Shown: positions 13,441 through 25,633, numbered from the stretch's first letter. The stretch is DNA of 64,000 nucleotides from Pyronema omphalodes (GCA_024516155.1 JAJJXM010000003.1:372001-436000); one strand, 5' to 3'. Program-made: numbers and translations. Notes: generated from the letters alone by a model not told the origin.

Positions 13441-14017
13441 GAAGCAACCCTCTATGTAATCGGGACTAGACTTCTGTTGCTACCACAGAGACACAGACAC
13501 AACCACACCCTGTCCTTCCTTCCCACCCACCCACCACCTTCACAAACCCTCATCCCTCCACACCCCTCAACACCCCTCCACACCTCCACCTTTTTTCTCT
13601 TCCTCCATACTTGCACTCTTTGTGTCCACCGGTCGACTTAGCAGCCCGGATGATGGACTGCAGCAGGGATTGGGAATGGGAACGCGATGGGCTTCTGCAC
13701 GAAAGGCGAAAATATGACTCGCTGTGCAAGTCAGCTACCCCAGCAACACGGCGATGCCAGAAACGATAGAAGGAATCCAGCGCCTACTCTCGGAACATAT
13801 ATATACTCCATCATCGCCTCGTCGACATGAGTTCACCATCCAAACACAGTCCGATCAAACAAAGCATCTATCGACAGCACAATCAGGCGTTCAGTACCTA
13901 CAAGCTTAAATAACCAGCTATCCCCAACACTCAGTCGAAGCTTTAACAACAGCTTCCTCAATATCAATCAAGTTTACCTCAATCAACCAACCAACTAACC
14001 AACCAACAATTATCACA
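13441..14017 (+). promoter_or_regulatory. pyrimidine/CA-rich leader of the 14018 gene
   Basis: A C-rich, CT/CA-rich stretch (13480-13615) and a run of AACC units (13985-14008) lead directly into the ATG at 14018, whose context is ATCACAATGG. Such CA/CT-rich leaders are common upstream of well-expressed ascomycete genes. Short upstream ATGs occur, for example at 13724. Extent and start of the leader are inferred. Confidence 0.4.
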
Positions 14018-14737
14018 ATGGTCCGCGTCGGTTCTTCTTCCCGCAGCAGCTCTGAGGGTCCTTCCCAACAGGAGTATGAGCGCATCTACAACATTCGTCG
14101 CCAACTTGATGACCACATTTCTTCCGCCTTTGACGATTTCCACGCTCATTCTAAAGTCTGTCACGTCTGCCGTGAACCTATCCGCCGCTACCAAGCTGGT
14201 GAGGATCTCTGCGACATTGGAATTAGCCTCACTTCTCACCTTTCGGCCCTCCTCTACAAAAAAGCCGAACACTGCCCAGATGGCAAGTTCAGCGTTACCT
14301 ACCCCGCTGGATACCACGCCGTCGATCAAGTTGTTCGCATGATTGCTCACTACCACCATGGAGAGTTCGATTTGAACATTATGGACGTTCGCCGCTTTCC
14401 TATGGGCCCCGCTCCCGACTCCAACAACAACAGGGGCAGCGAATACAATGCCGACAGAGAGCGCCGCCAGCAACAACGCGAGCGTCGCCCAGGAACCAGC
14501 TTGGACCCATCTCCTCGTGGCTCCATGAGATCTGGCCTCTCTCGTAGCCCACGCAGCTCCCACAGCCCCCGATCCAGCGGTGACTGGGGCAACCCCCACA
14601 CTTCCCTCATGGACTTGCCCACTGGACAGACCCAGTCTGGAGCTTCTCCTACCTCTTCCAACGCTTCTATTGATTCCCGTCGTTCAGTCCACTTTAAGCC
14701 TACTGTCCATGTCCGCGAATTCTCCAACGATCATTAG
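14018..14737 (+). CDS. conserved-looking fungal protein of unknown function, 239 aa
   Basis: A single uninterrupted frame of 239 codons. The N-terminal half (about residues 20-135) looks globular. It has a CHVC motif near residue 46 with further Cys/His (LCDIG, EHCP, HYHHG), which may be a small metal-binding module. The C-terminal half is disordered and rich in Ser, Pro and Arg (RSPRSS-type repeats) and ends in a short basic/hydrophobic patch. There is no signal peptide or membrane segment. I do not recognise the family. Regular codon use, a good start context and the CA-rich leader argue that it is real. It stands alone, with about 13 kb of gene-free DNA upstream and 8 kb downstream, an isolation sometimes seen for regulated genes. 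Confidence 0.8.
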   Translation: MVRVGSSSRSSSEGPSQQEYERIYNIRRQLDDHISSAFDDFHAHSKVCHVCREPIRRYQAGEDLCDIGISLTSHLSALLYKKAEHCPDGKFSVTYPAGYHAVDQVVRMIAHYHHGEFDLNIMDVRRFPMGPAPDSNNNRGSEYNADRERRQQQRERRPGTSLDPSPRGSMRSGLSRSPRSSHSPRSSGDWGNPHTSLMDLPTGQTQSGASPTSSNASIDSRRSVHFKPTVHVREFSNDH

Positions 14738-16474
14738 ATCCACGGCCTACAATCTTTTACGACAAGCCCCCGATTATTACAGTATAATACCCCGCCTGCT
14801 GTTATCTTGACGATGGTACCCACTACTATTGGACGGCACTTGAATCCTCCGGGAAGGGTCCACAGCAAATGCCCTTCCCCGATGCCTCGAGTGAGAGCCA
14901 GAGAGCTCCTAAAAAATCCAAAAACACGCATATGCATACGACGGAATTCCACCCCCCTACCACCACCAAGCCCACTTTCTATATTGGAAACCGGTTTTGA
15001 AAGTCCAACCTTATAACGCACAGATGTATCTAGGATACAAATGCGTGCTGGAGATTAAGAGTTGGCAAACCGATGTATCTTGCAGAAGATGATTGCGGAT
15101 AATTGTAGAAAGAGAAGGGCATAATGGGGATTAAGCAAGAAAGCAGTTGATTGAGCGAGTTGATGATTGTGTTTGTTGAGATTTAGTTTTTGTGTTTGTT
15201 TGTTTGTTTGCGGTTCTGGTTTTGACTGGAGCTTGATGATGTGAATGAATACTTGTCGATGAGCAAACAATGTATACAGTTTTTCTTTTGTTACTTGTTA
15301 TGAAGATTTTATGATGGAAATGAACATAAGAATTAAATACTGTACAAACAAAAAATTTGATTTCATAAAAACTGCGCATAGAGTGATCACTGGTGACTTG
15401 GGAAATCTTTTCTTGGAAAGAGTTTCTTTTTCGTTTACTTCTGAGTGAACTGGAGGGGGGGGGGGGGGATGGGATTATTACTAAGATAAAGGTCAAATCG
15501 TTGGCAATTCAGTTGTTCAGCTACATAGGATATCATAGTTTATTTCATAACCCATCACTCGTGTATATCAGTAATAACTGGTACAATCGGTTGGATATGG
15601 AGAATTTTATGTGGAGATGGAGATTGATTTCTCCTTTGGCTCCCTTGGGTCGCCATAAATCACAACTGACATCCACGATTGAAGCTCGCGAACCCATCAA
15701 TAGCTTCTCGCTTCCGGAGTCTCTACCAGCATTCAATAGCAACCCGATATAACGATCCGCAGCATTCTGGAAACAGCAGCTGAGCATGAGTTATATACTG
15801 GAACTGAAGGTATTACTCAACGGGATTTTATAAGGGTTGGGAAATATAGTTACTGGAAGCTTATGGGATGGAAAGAGGAGGGTTGAGGGACTGGTTGGTG
15901 CGGATATTGTCTATGGGTGGGTTTGAATGAGGCTGCATGCACTGGTTCCTGTAGGCGGTTGAACTGGTTACTGGGATGTGTTTATTGAAATTTGAGTGAT
16001 TCGAGTGATTTGAGTTGGTCTAATTAGTGCGACTGTAGTTATCTGGTTTTAACTGCTATCTTGTGCTGTGGATATCTTGGAATTGAAGTAATTAAATTGT
16101 ATATCCGGGATATCGGTACTGTAATAACTAACTTATTGAATAACTGTGGATTGAAGGTTCGGTTTATCTGGTTGGTGATTTTTACTCGGTAGGCTGGTGA
16201 ACTGGTTATATGGTTGGAAGGTTTGGTTGTAGTTAATTGTTAACTTTTATCGATAATTAATGTAGGGGTTGTTACTGGTTAGATATTCTGAAATTTGTAG
16301 CCTTCTTTTTCTCGTTTTTTATTTTTATTTTTTATTCACTCAACTCCCTCTCTTTATTTTTCATTATCATTATCATTATCAGCACCAGTACCAGTATCAT
16401 TATCAGTACCAGTATCACCCCCCTCCACCCCCCGCCCCGGATAACCAACCACATATATCAATTCAAACTCACAC

Positions 16475-16536
16475 CCAGTAAATACACACACTCTGCATCC
16501 AGTAAATACACAGACTCTGCATCCAGTATATACACA
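16475..16536. repeat. 24-bp tandem repeat, 2.6 copies
   Basis: The unit CCAGTAAATACACA followed by (C/G)ACTCTGCAT occurs at 16475-16498 and 16499-16522, with a partial third copy at 16523-16536. The copies abut with no spacers, so this is not a CRISPR array. Confidence 0.85.
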
Positions 16537-16911
16537 AATTTCTAGTCATATCACGGGTTATTTACAAATATCACACCATCACCCATCACCCATCCCTCAT
16601 CCCTCATCGCTCTTGCACACAAGGCTATGTCGTTGTCATAGTCACACTATCCCACTATCCCACTATCCCACTATCGCTCATTCGCGTGTGCGAGCATGTG
16701 TTTATTTACGATTTTCTTTTGTGCATGAAACGAACTGGGTCTTTGGAAATTGGGAGTATCCCGGTCCCGGGTTGTTTCGGTGGGGGACATATATATATGA
16801 TATACAGGATGCTATGTGACATACAGAAACCACGAACGAGAAATAAGTTATAACCGGGCTTCGCTTGATTGCGGCTTGTACCTTGCACCTTGCGGCTTAC
16901 GGCTTATGTGG

Positions 16912-16998
16912 AATGGGAAATGGAAATGGAAAATGGGAAATGGGAAATGGGTAATTGGAAATGGAAAATGGGTAATGGGAAATGGGAAATGGAAATTG
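16912..16998. repeat. AATGGGAA/AATGGAA minisatellite
   Basis: Degenerate tandem 7-8 bp units (AATGGGAA, AATGGAAA, AATGGGTA) span roughly 85 bp. Short frames through it (Lys/Trp/Gly/Asn-rich) are repeat artefacts. Confidence 0.85.
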
Positions 16999-19900
16999 GT
17001 TATGGATTACGTAATGATTGGGGTGTGTTGGATTTGTGGATTGTGGATTGAGGATTGTGGATTTGAGGATTGATGATTGATGGTTAGTTACACTGGTTTG
17101 AAAATTTTTTACGCGGAGAGGTACCGTGCCTCCAAGATGCAGCGCGTATGGGATAAGTAAGGCAGAAATGGCTTCAAGAAATACTTATGTATGCATATGC
17201 ATATAAATACAGACAGACAGACGGACGGACAGACATATAGACTCGTGCCTATATGTCTGTACGTACATATGGTACACCGCATCTATCCGCGCCGTACGTA
17301 CAACAGCATGACATATCCATGTGGGATTTTGAAAAAGGCTTTTTGACACATAGGCTATATTTTCAGGCTTGGGTATAAAAGAAAAAGACGAGATGGTGAA
17401 GATTTAAAGGCTGGGGTTGATTGATGTGGAGGTTTGATGGAGTGTTGATGGTTGATGGTTGATTGGATATGGATATGGATATGGATACAGCGACGCGATA
17501 AAAGACACAGCGTGAACTAGGCTTTGTCAAGGTGTCACGACTCACATCTGTCAATTGCAGCGTTACAACGAAAAACATGGCAGATCTTGTCGGGGTTTTC
17601 TTGGCATATCTATACAGCGCGCCTTTATGAAGGAACTCCACTCGGGTGGTCTAGACCCTGAGGCTCTGAAAATCGTGTCGTTCCTCCTGGATGGGGTCTG
17701 GACTTTGGAAGTTTCTGGGTTGTGGGATGCTATGTATGTACATATGTAGATCCTTTTTCTGGAGGCCTTGGATTTACACACCCACATCCGGGTTCATCCG
17801 ACATATCAATATTAAATCTGCCTACCGAGGCGCATTGTTCTACACACTTCCACGAGATGTAGACACGCGCTCCGAGTTTATCCTGCAACAAGGCTCCGGA
17901 TACTATAGCTAAACACCCTCAACTTATCCCACTCAGTAAGTTCCATGAATTTGATAAAGCAAAATTTCTTTTTCAACATCGGTCATCGTATATACACTAC
18001 CGCAGTGCTCACTGAAATGTTTCGCACAGACTGTAGCCTATTGATATACCTAACAGCCGTGACATTTCCTACCAGAAAACGACATCACCAGCTCCGGATC
18101 CAAGTATGCAAGGTCCCATATGGTGCACCATACTCTATCTAGATGTCATATGTACAAACGGTTTACCTATGTATTATCTGATTCGTTATCATGTACCCGA
18201 CGAGGCTGTATGTACTATGTAAACCAGCTGTTCTATCGTGGCGTAGAATCCGGATACCTCAGCTACACAAACTCAAAACCCGGCTGTGGGGTTCCTTGGT
18301 TCATTGGTTCACCGGACGGGTATCAATATCCCTGACAGCCTTGTACATACTTACATTTCCATGATCCGGTATCCAACATGCCATCTCCAGCCTTATTTAT
18401 TTCACGATTTCTGCCTTAATTTTTGTTAAGAAATCTTTTAAACCAATTCGGCGTTTTACATACGATAACTACGATTAATTTCGCCTGATTGAAGCTTCAC
18501 CAGTTCCGCTAAGATCTAAGTGTTGGCTCATATGTACATAGTCGCTACGTAGAATCCACTATGATCGGAGACAAATTATAATCATCATGAAGTATCACAG
18601 GACCGTTTAGTGTTTGGGAACCCTATAAAGTAAGTCAACCTTATGTACGCGTGCCATCACCCGCGGGTTCATGATATCCTACTAATGCATAATCCCGGTG
18701 ACTCATTATTGGTTGTCCTGGCGTCTGGAAAATATGCATAAATCTCCGTTGTGTGGATTGTCGGGTGATTTATATCAGTGTCAAGTATGGGCCTGTCTTT
18801 TTTGAAATACTGCGGTCGCTTCAATAATTCATGATCGTGGGGTCAATAGTGGATCCTTTTAAGGCACCGAGTTCCAGGGAAGTTAAACCGCAAAATTAAT
18901 TTTCCTTTCGTTTATTGCGCTTAATGGTTTCGGTTTAGGGAAAGTGGTTTTGTTTGAAGTTTCTCGGGTCTTGAGTTGATACAAAACGGAGGGCAAGAAA
19001 TCGAGAAGCCTCTGCAACCTATTCTAAGGTCATGCCTGTTTCTTCATCTATCTCTTCTTTGTGTACCAGTAGCTGAGATAATCAAATATCTTTCGATGAA
19101 ATAAATACATATCAGACTTAGTGATGAAGATGGGGTGGAATAGCAAGTCACATCATCGCCTTTGCGCGCGAGGCTGAGTCGCTTATGCATGGTTCGCGAG
19201 CGTTTCTTTATTTTTCTCTATATAATATCCAGAAGCTGAGAAAAAACTGAAAATTAAATAAACAACCCGGAAACACCCTAAGCTAAGGCCTAGACACTAC
19301 AAGGGTCCAGGTTCCCTCTACCCCGGTCATGATAAACAACCAGGTTATGCTTTCTCGCATTTGCAGCAGGGCTGTGCTAAATAATTATCTTTATGCATCG
19401 TTAATTAAGTATCATGATACTCGAGTATATCATCCTTTAACTATATATCGAGTTTTGTGTTCTAGCCCAGCCTGGTCATCGGTTGTGTGGTTGCACTGAG
19501 TGAAAATTTTTCTCTTGTGTATATATCGGCGCACATTTCCAGGGATAGGGATAGGAATGTGGATGTATGTTTGTATATGTGGTACATGGGGATGGGGATG
19601 GAGGGAGATGGAAGTGTGTAGGAAACATTGCACTGCAGATACAACTCCCGACCCACTGTGTGATATGATGCAGCCAAGTTCCAACGATAAAACATAAATC
19701 AGCACACCACATCACTGGATAAAAAAGGCGATAAACGAAGGAATGTACTTCTTTCTATATCCATGCCGTAAAAATATTGATCTACGGCATCCGGGTTCCA
19801 ATAGGAGAATTGTTATAATTGATAGATGAGGCGATGATAGATGGATCGAAGATGAATCGAAGATGAGTAGACAATCGAGATAGCGCAAAGCTTCAAGGCT

Positions 19901-21540
19901 AGTTTGAAATTTCGATGGGGATTCTGATTTGCTGTGTAATAAAAATTTAATAGCCCTTGGATAGCGGAAACTAAATTTTGTTGAAGCTGTGATATTGCGA
20001 GTCTGTCAGTTACCGCAAGCCTTATGATTCTTGGCGTCACCCCGCACTTGAGCCTCTGAAATCTAGATTCCTCGATGTTAATGTTAGCTTTACTGAGGTA
20101 TCTTCTTAGGCACGAGTAATATAATAGGAAGCTCTAAGCAAGACCCCCGTCTTTGATGAAGCACCAAATATCTTTTAATAGTTATTGTTAAGATGGTTAT
20201 CACAGGACAATTAATCCTTCATGTTTTTTTTAGGAAACCTCTGGAGTTGTGCTTGTTCTGTTTCCATGTGCAAATTATCGATATGGGGTGTGCCATACTT
20301 ACCGCACCTTGAGCCTCACATATGCTTTACGGCAAGTTCTAGACCCTGAAATATCTCAAAATGTGCACGATAATAAATTATTTCTCCGGCTCCTGGGGTG
20401 TTCGCTAATCTTGTGCATTGAGGGACAGTGCAATCGATACTGCCTGACTCGTAAAGTGTATTGGTACTTTCCACGGTTCCATGGCTAGCTACAGGCAGTC
20501 TCAAGGACGATGCTAAACCGAAAATTGCTTTCCGATGGATAAAATAATAAAATACAGTTACACCCGGAAATATGTACAAGAATTGTTTTGAAGCCACAGC
20601 GGATGTTTCGAATTCAACTACGTAAACAGTTAACCGAACGGAACATATTTGGGCGTGCCGCGGAGCTGTATGCAGAGATTATTGTGCCTTGCAAACGAGT
20701 TTTTTTAATATCCGCTGAACGAGGCTGTAAATAAAGTATAGCGATACAAACGGTATTGGGGCGACGCAAAGACTATCGGGGATACCTGAGTTGGACATGC
20801 CTTGCTCACTTGTCGGCCTTTGCTAATCTTGGGTTGAGTTGATTGAGACCAATTTTATTATTTCCAGGATGGCTATAGTTGATCCTGCCTTACTCATACC
20901 CCATGGTTGGTGCTAACAGTCCGATGAAAACTTTCTTCAAGAAGTTCTAGCGTATAGTGAATTCTCTATACACATCACAGCCAACCAAATACACCAGAAA
21001 TACATAAGTAATTTTATCTTTCTCAAGAAGAAAAAGGACCGATTAGCCCCTGCTCGCACGCATCTACGTTTTGAGTGCACATTACCACTATACCGCCCTG
21101 AGTTGACTCATTATTCAAGTCCGTATAAACCATTACAATGGCTATTGCCAGGTGATATGAATTCATAGTGATTAACACCAAGGTATTTTCCCGGGTATTG
21201 AGAATGAACCCTGAAATTTAGCTAGTCAAGGTTCAGTAACTTAATCTTTTGTTTATCTGGGATGGTTTCACTTCCCGTCTGTTATCGGAAGCCTAGCATT
21301 CCTCTCTATGACAATATAACGAAAAATTAAAATGACGTGCATAGACCCTGCTTCTCTGGTCAGAGAACCATCCGATAAAACGGATTATGAACACCTCGTG
21401 CTGTTACAGAAGAACATTATGGACATCCCCCTGGACTTAGTTATGTAGATATATAATTAGCCACGTGTCGGTTATAAATCTTGTATGACAAGTTATGAGT
21501 ATTATATGAGCATGGTGGTATGTACAGGTGTCGAGGATTT

Positions 21541-21561
21541 GGGGGGGGGGGGGGGGGGGGG
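21541..21561. repeat. poly-G tract (21 G)
   Basis: The longest G homopolymer in the window: 21 consecutive G. Confidence 0.95.
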
Positions 21562-22665
21562 TATAAGAAAAATGCGGCACTCGCCAGTGAATAATCACCC
21601 AACATGGAATCATTAGTGCAGCCAAGACCACTGACCACATACTAAGGCAATCCCGACAATACATAGCAAATCATAGATAATGACTCGGTGTGGATTCGAA
21701 AGAATGCACAATGATATATGCAATTAATCTCACAGTGGTCAAGACATGTCCGGGCTCATGTACGAACATTCACAAAACAGAATAATTTCCAAATAGTAAT
21801 AAAAATGTCAACTTTTCAACAGGCTATGCTAGTCTGGAGGCTACGGGAAGACCTGGGAATATATGGAAGTCCCCAACTTTTAACTTGGAGGTCGGAGCCA
21901 GAAGATGTTAAAAATAGGAGTCAACCGGCAGAGGTCAGTAGTATTAGACTGCCCACTCCCAACACCTGTCGCTTGCACTGTGTATTCCCTATGCAGAGCT
22001 TCCCACAGTCTGCTCAAGACCGCAGAAATGCAATCCGATCCACTCCGTAGGATTAAATGATTGGACGGGACTGTAGGTACCGACAGGACTGTGAGTCTTC
22101 ATAGTACGCTTCCAGGTGTAAGTAGGATGTATAATATTTTATTCGTCGGGAAATCCTCACACGATACCAGAAACTCAAAGTGATAGTGCTGGAATTCATG
22201 ACTGCGTTCGACACCAGTCACACGCGAGTGACTGCAGGTGATTGGGGGTATGGTTGACTACATTCACTCACCGGCGGTCCACTCCAGGTCCTTCCACGTT
22301 TATTATTGGGTGCAATCATTGCTTATGATTGAAATCAATGGGCTACCAACGCACGAGCATGACACTTGAATAAGTTACCCTTTATGTGGATAATCACTTT
22401 CATCGCCCTATACACTCACTGAGTCGTTTGTCTTCCAACATAGATGTGTGTAAAGTTGCATTCGAACGACATAAGAACGTTAATGGAGGAATGGAGAAAC
22501 AGAGCACCAGATAGTTCGGGAAATACTCTATATATAATGGTGCGAGCACTTGGATGCTTGGTGCGAAGGTGTATCAATACCTACAGACCGAGACAGGTAA
22601 TTTTTCATGAGCTTGCGTACTAATACATAGGATATATTTTATTGTTTGGCAGCATCTACATGTAA

Positions 22666-22737
22666 GACTCCGTGGCGCAAGGGTAGCGCATCTGATTCCA
22701 GTCCAGAAGGTTGCGCGTTCAAATCGCGTCGGGGTCA
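22666..22737 (+). tRNA. tRNA-Trp (CCA anticodon)
   Basis: A 72-nt cloverleaf can be folded by eye. The acceptor stem is GACTCCG with CGGGGTC (one G-T wobble) and discriminator A. The D stem is GCGC/GCGC. The anticodon arm is TCTGA-TTCCAGT-CCAGA, with anticodon CCA at the normal loop position and one A-C mismatch closing the loop. The T arm is GCGCG-TTCAAAT-CGCGT. The internal B box GTTCAAATC is intact and a T5 Pol III terminator follows. There is no intron and CCA is not encoded, as expected for a nuclear tRNA. The mismatch leaves a small chance of a degraded copy. Confidence 0.88.
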
Positions 22738-22743
22738 AATCTC

Positions 22744-22748
22744 TTTTT
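22744..22748 (+). terminator. Pol III T5 terminator of the tRNA-Trp
   Basis: TTTTT begins 7 nt after the tRNA 3' end, the usual RNA polymerase III stop. Confidence 0.75.
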
Positions 22749-23617
22749 ATCTTTTACCAATGCAATCGCGTAGTACGCTTAGTGGCGTTCTGTGCTCCGT
22801 GTCATGTTTTATTGAGCGTTTGTGTGATTTTTTGTGAATGGTGTAATGCGTAATGCATAGTTTTCAGCGATCCTCCGGCAATTTCGACACTGGAGTGAAT
22901 CATATTTTTCGAGGTGATCGGGCCTAACGCAAAGGTAAGCTGTATCTTCTCGGTCGAACGAAAAGGAAAAGTAAAGTGGAGGTGGAGAACAGAATTAATG
23001 GAAGGCGGTAATGATCTAAGTCGAAGCGTTCTACAGAAAGAGATATACCCAATGTGGAAACTCCACCTCCACGTATCAGCTACATGAGCCCTAAATGTGC
23101 TCATGTGCAAGTAACCTGAGTACTGAGCCCTAAGTGCGGCCAAGACTCCAGAGCCCTAGGCGACTTTTAACCCTCTCATTATGTCGCCATGTCGTTTTTA
23201 AAAGATTTCTATGTAGGCACTGTGTGATATTTTGTGACGTTAAGGCTGGGAATATCATTATTTATCACCGGTGCTCATCATTTGCTTTTATCAGTACTAT
23301 CCAAATGATATCAATATTCGGATTTCTTTTGTTCCGTATGGGTGTTTTGGGCTGCCATTAGCGTATGATCGAATAGATAAATACCTAACTGATATCAATA
23401 TATATCGTAACTCTGTATACATTTAACCCAGGCCACAGCCCGAACGCACTTCCTTCACTGAATTCCCACCCACTCCTGGCTTCTAACACACTCCTTCCCC
23501 GATTATTAAAATGTCCTCAATGGTCTTAATGTGCTGTGATTTATACGCCCTTAAAAAATCAAATTCTGCTGACATATGGTTCTCAGCGTTTCCGGAGATG
23601 GGAATCACAAATACTGC
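22749..23617. other. spacer between tRNA-Trp and the methyltransferase 3' end
   Basis: No gene recognised. It presumably includes the 3' UTR of the minus-strand methyltransferase gene. A minus-strand frame at 22802-23143 has no recognisable domain. Confidence 0.5.
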
Positions 23618-25633
23618 TCAATCAATGATAAGAGGGTTATCTTGAGAACTCCCCTCCGCTATCATGCATTCATCATCCACCTCCTGATCTTCCTCGTCTT
23701 CCATCCCAGCGGACTTAGCATCACTCGCCTCCAGTGCGTTTCTGACCTGTCCCAATATGGCCGCCCCCACAACCGGTGGAACTGCGTTACCGACCTGCCT
23801 TCGTTGCATACCGAAAATACCACAGAACTCATGGTAATCTGGGAAAGTCTGAAGACATGCAAGCTCCCGGACAGTAAATCGACGAAGAAATGAAGGATGT
23901 ACATCGTAATTTCCACTTCCTGCCTTTATGGTATTCCGGAGGGGTTCGTCCCAGCGACTAGGGGTTGATCGAGGCTCGGTGAAACGAAGATGTGGTCCGC
24001 CGTTTCTCTCGTCTATGAGATCGGCATCCGGGTCTAAGTGTCCAATTGCATCGCGAAGTGTACGTGGTGGGAGAAGGCCTTGATTTTGGGCTATATTAAA
24101 GGGTGTTGGAGCTCGGTTGGGTTGAGCATAGATAGGCTCGGGGAAGGTCGGGAGGAGTTCACCTGGACTGTATGATAATCAGCTACTGTTATCCTGGTGA
24201 TATCTTGGATTGAGACTTACGATGCGGCCATAATGAACAATCTCTTTCTTGTCTGTGGGGTACCATACTGCACGCATTGCAGAACCTTCCACGTTACTGA
24301 GAACCCAGCCGATACGAAGCTCCACACTACCACATTGAACCATTCCGGGCGATGTATAATCCCATCCGTCTGTTCCAGTGTTGCATATCTGGGTCTTATC
24401 TTCTGCAAGATATCTCCGATACACAGACCGGCGGCCTCATTCTCGTCGTCATTTTTCCCTGGGACTGTATGGGCTGGTGAATGAGGTTGACAAGGCGGTG
24501 ACACATGTATGACATCGACTTGGAGTTCCTTCCCGGCAAACGCAGTAACGAATAGGTCCACCGGCGTCATAAAAACTTGCGCCGACGGAAAATTCCGTCG
24601 GTACGTATTACATGCATCTTTATCGAAGTCGAATGCCCAGGATGTCTCAAACCCTGCTGCCCGCGCTCCGCATGACATTCCACCTCCACCACAGAATGAA
24701 TCTCCAAATGTATATCGATTTCCTTCACTGACACCAGGCCGAACACCATTTTGTGGTCCTCGCCATTCTCGTCGTAGTTTTCGATCTGAAACACGGAATT
24801 TTGGGTCTACCTCGTCCTCGCGGAGTCGTCGCAAAACACCTGTGTATAGGTACCGAGTCGAAGTACGGACCGAGATAGTTGCCTCCCAGCGACATACCAG
24901 CTTTCCTAAATTTTCAGCTTCTTCTTTGGTATAGCCACGGATGTCGTTGAACTTTGGCCAGGGGGCGTTTGTACGGATAAGAATCCGAGGACGCAGGATA
25001 CGGGATATGGAGACGTCCTTCGAGGGGGAAAACATTGCGACTTCATTGAGCTTGCTGGGGAAGAGACCCTCAAAACTTCGGCAACGCTTGAAACGAGGAC
25101 CTATCAGGAGGGTTTCGGTGTAATCGGTTCGATGACGCTCAACAATCGACTTGATCTGAATGAAGGTGCCATCTACAAGTTCAGCAGTTTTTCCAGGGCG
25201 AAAGGTATTCCCACAGTGGTCAATATAATCGAGGGTTATATCGATGAAACTGATAGGTGGGGGTACTGGCGTAACCTCTGGTGGGGCAGGGATATCTTCC
25301 AAGGAGGCTAGGATACTTCAGCATGTTTTTTCTTTTGAGATATGGAGAGAATATACTTTTGTCATGATGGTTCGCACGCTCCTCCTCCTCCTCCTCCCTC
25401 GGCCTTTCTTCCTCTTCCTCTTCGTCATCAGAGACGAATATAGCCTCGTCGAACATGTCTGCATTCTTGTAAGTATATGTATTTAATCATTATTAACTTG
25501 GATCAGAATACTTGCCAATGTCATCGTCGAGAGCAATTACAATGGGATCCTGATCTAGCACGACAGGATTGTGTTTCTGGCCAATGGATACACTGAGATC
25601 GGCCATCATCGTACGCTCTGGACTTGAAGACAT
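23618..25633 (-). CDS. rid: RID/Masc1-type DNA (cytosine-5) methyltransferase, 618 aa
   Basis: Four exons: 25633-25516, 25458-25357, 25307-24221 and 24167-23618, summing to 619 codons in frame. Domains in order: an acidic Glu-rich N-terminus (residues about 45-65); a BAH-like segment (about 105-215); motif I FGDSFCGGGGMS (about 274-285); motif IV SPPCQ with candidate catalytic Cys346; SPAHTVPGKNDD; motif VI with EQT in place of the usual ENV (385-387); motif VIII QYGTPQTRKRLF (about 420-431); motif IX RRFTVRELACLQTFP; and motif X QVGNAVPP (560-567). The EQT triplet and SPAHT...GKND signature are hallmarks of the fungal RID/Masc1 family. That family is required for repeat-induced point mutation in Neurospora and methylation induced premeiotically in Ascobolus. 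A role in premeiotic repeat silencing is inferred. The first intron has a GC-AG border. No frameshift or missing motif was seen. Confidence 0.93.
25460..25515 (-). other. GC-AG intron in the methyltransferase gene
   Basis: The donor reads ATTG|GCAAGT and the acceptor AATGCAG|ACATG. The nearby GT donor (GTATTC) would shift the frame and meet a stop within about ten codons of the next exon. The GC donor joins exon 1 in frame to the acidic exon 2. Exact borders are inferred from frame. Confidence 0.6.

Larger units (their letters stand above)
14738..22665. other. 8-kb stretch without protein genes
   Basis: No protein gene could be supported. It holds a 14-G tract (15455-15468), TTATCA/CAGTATC simple repeats (16358-16418), a 24-bp tandem repeat (16475-16536), CCCACTAT repeats (16645-16675), an AATGGGAA minisatellite (16912-16998), GGATTGT-type repeats (17028-17085), GACA/GACG tetramers (17211-17235) and a 21-G tract (21541-21561). 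Short frames such as 21718-22050 and 20249-20488 have no recognisable features. Confidence 0.6.

Noticed and set aside
13979..14599. 206-codon minus-strand frame
   Set aside because: It is antisense to the 14018 gene, where codon bias leaves the opposite strand open. The Ala/Val-rich translation has no domain.
16475..16536. CRISPR-like short repeats
   Set aside because: The units abut directly without spacers in a eukaryotic genome, so this is an ordinary tandem repeat.
18400..22600. possible RIP-degraded transposon
   Set aside because: The region is moderately AT-rich but I found no remnant of reverse transcriptase, integrase or transposase motifs and no long terminal repeats. A computed RIP index would be needed to reopen this.
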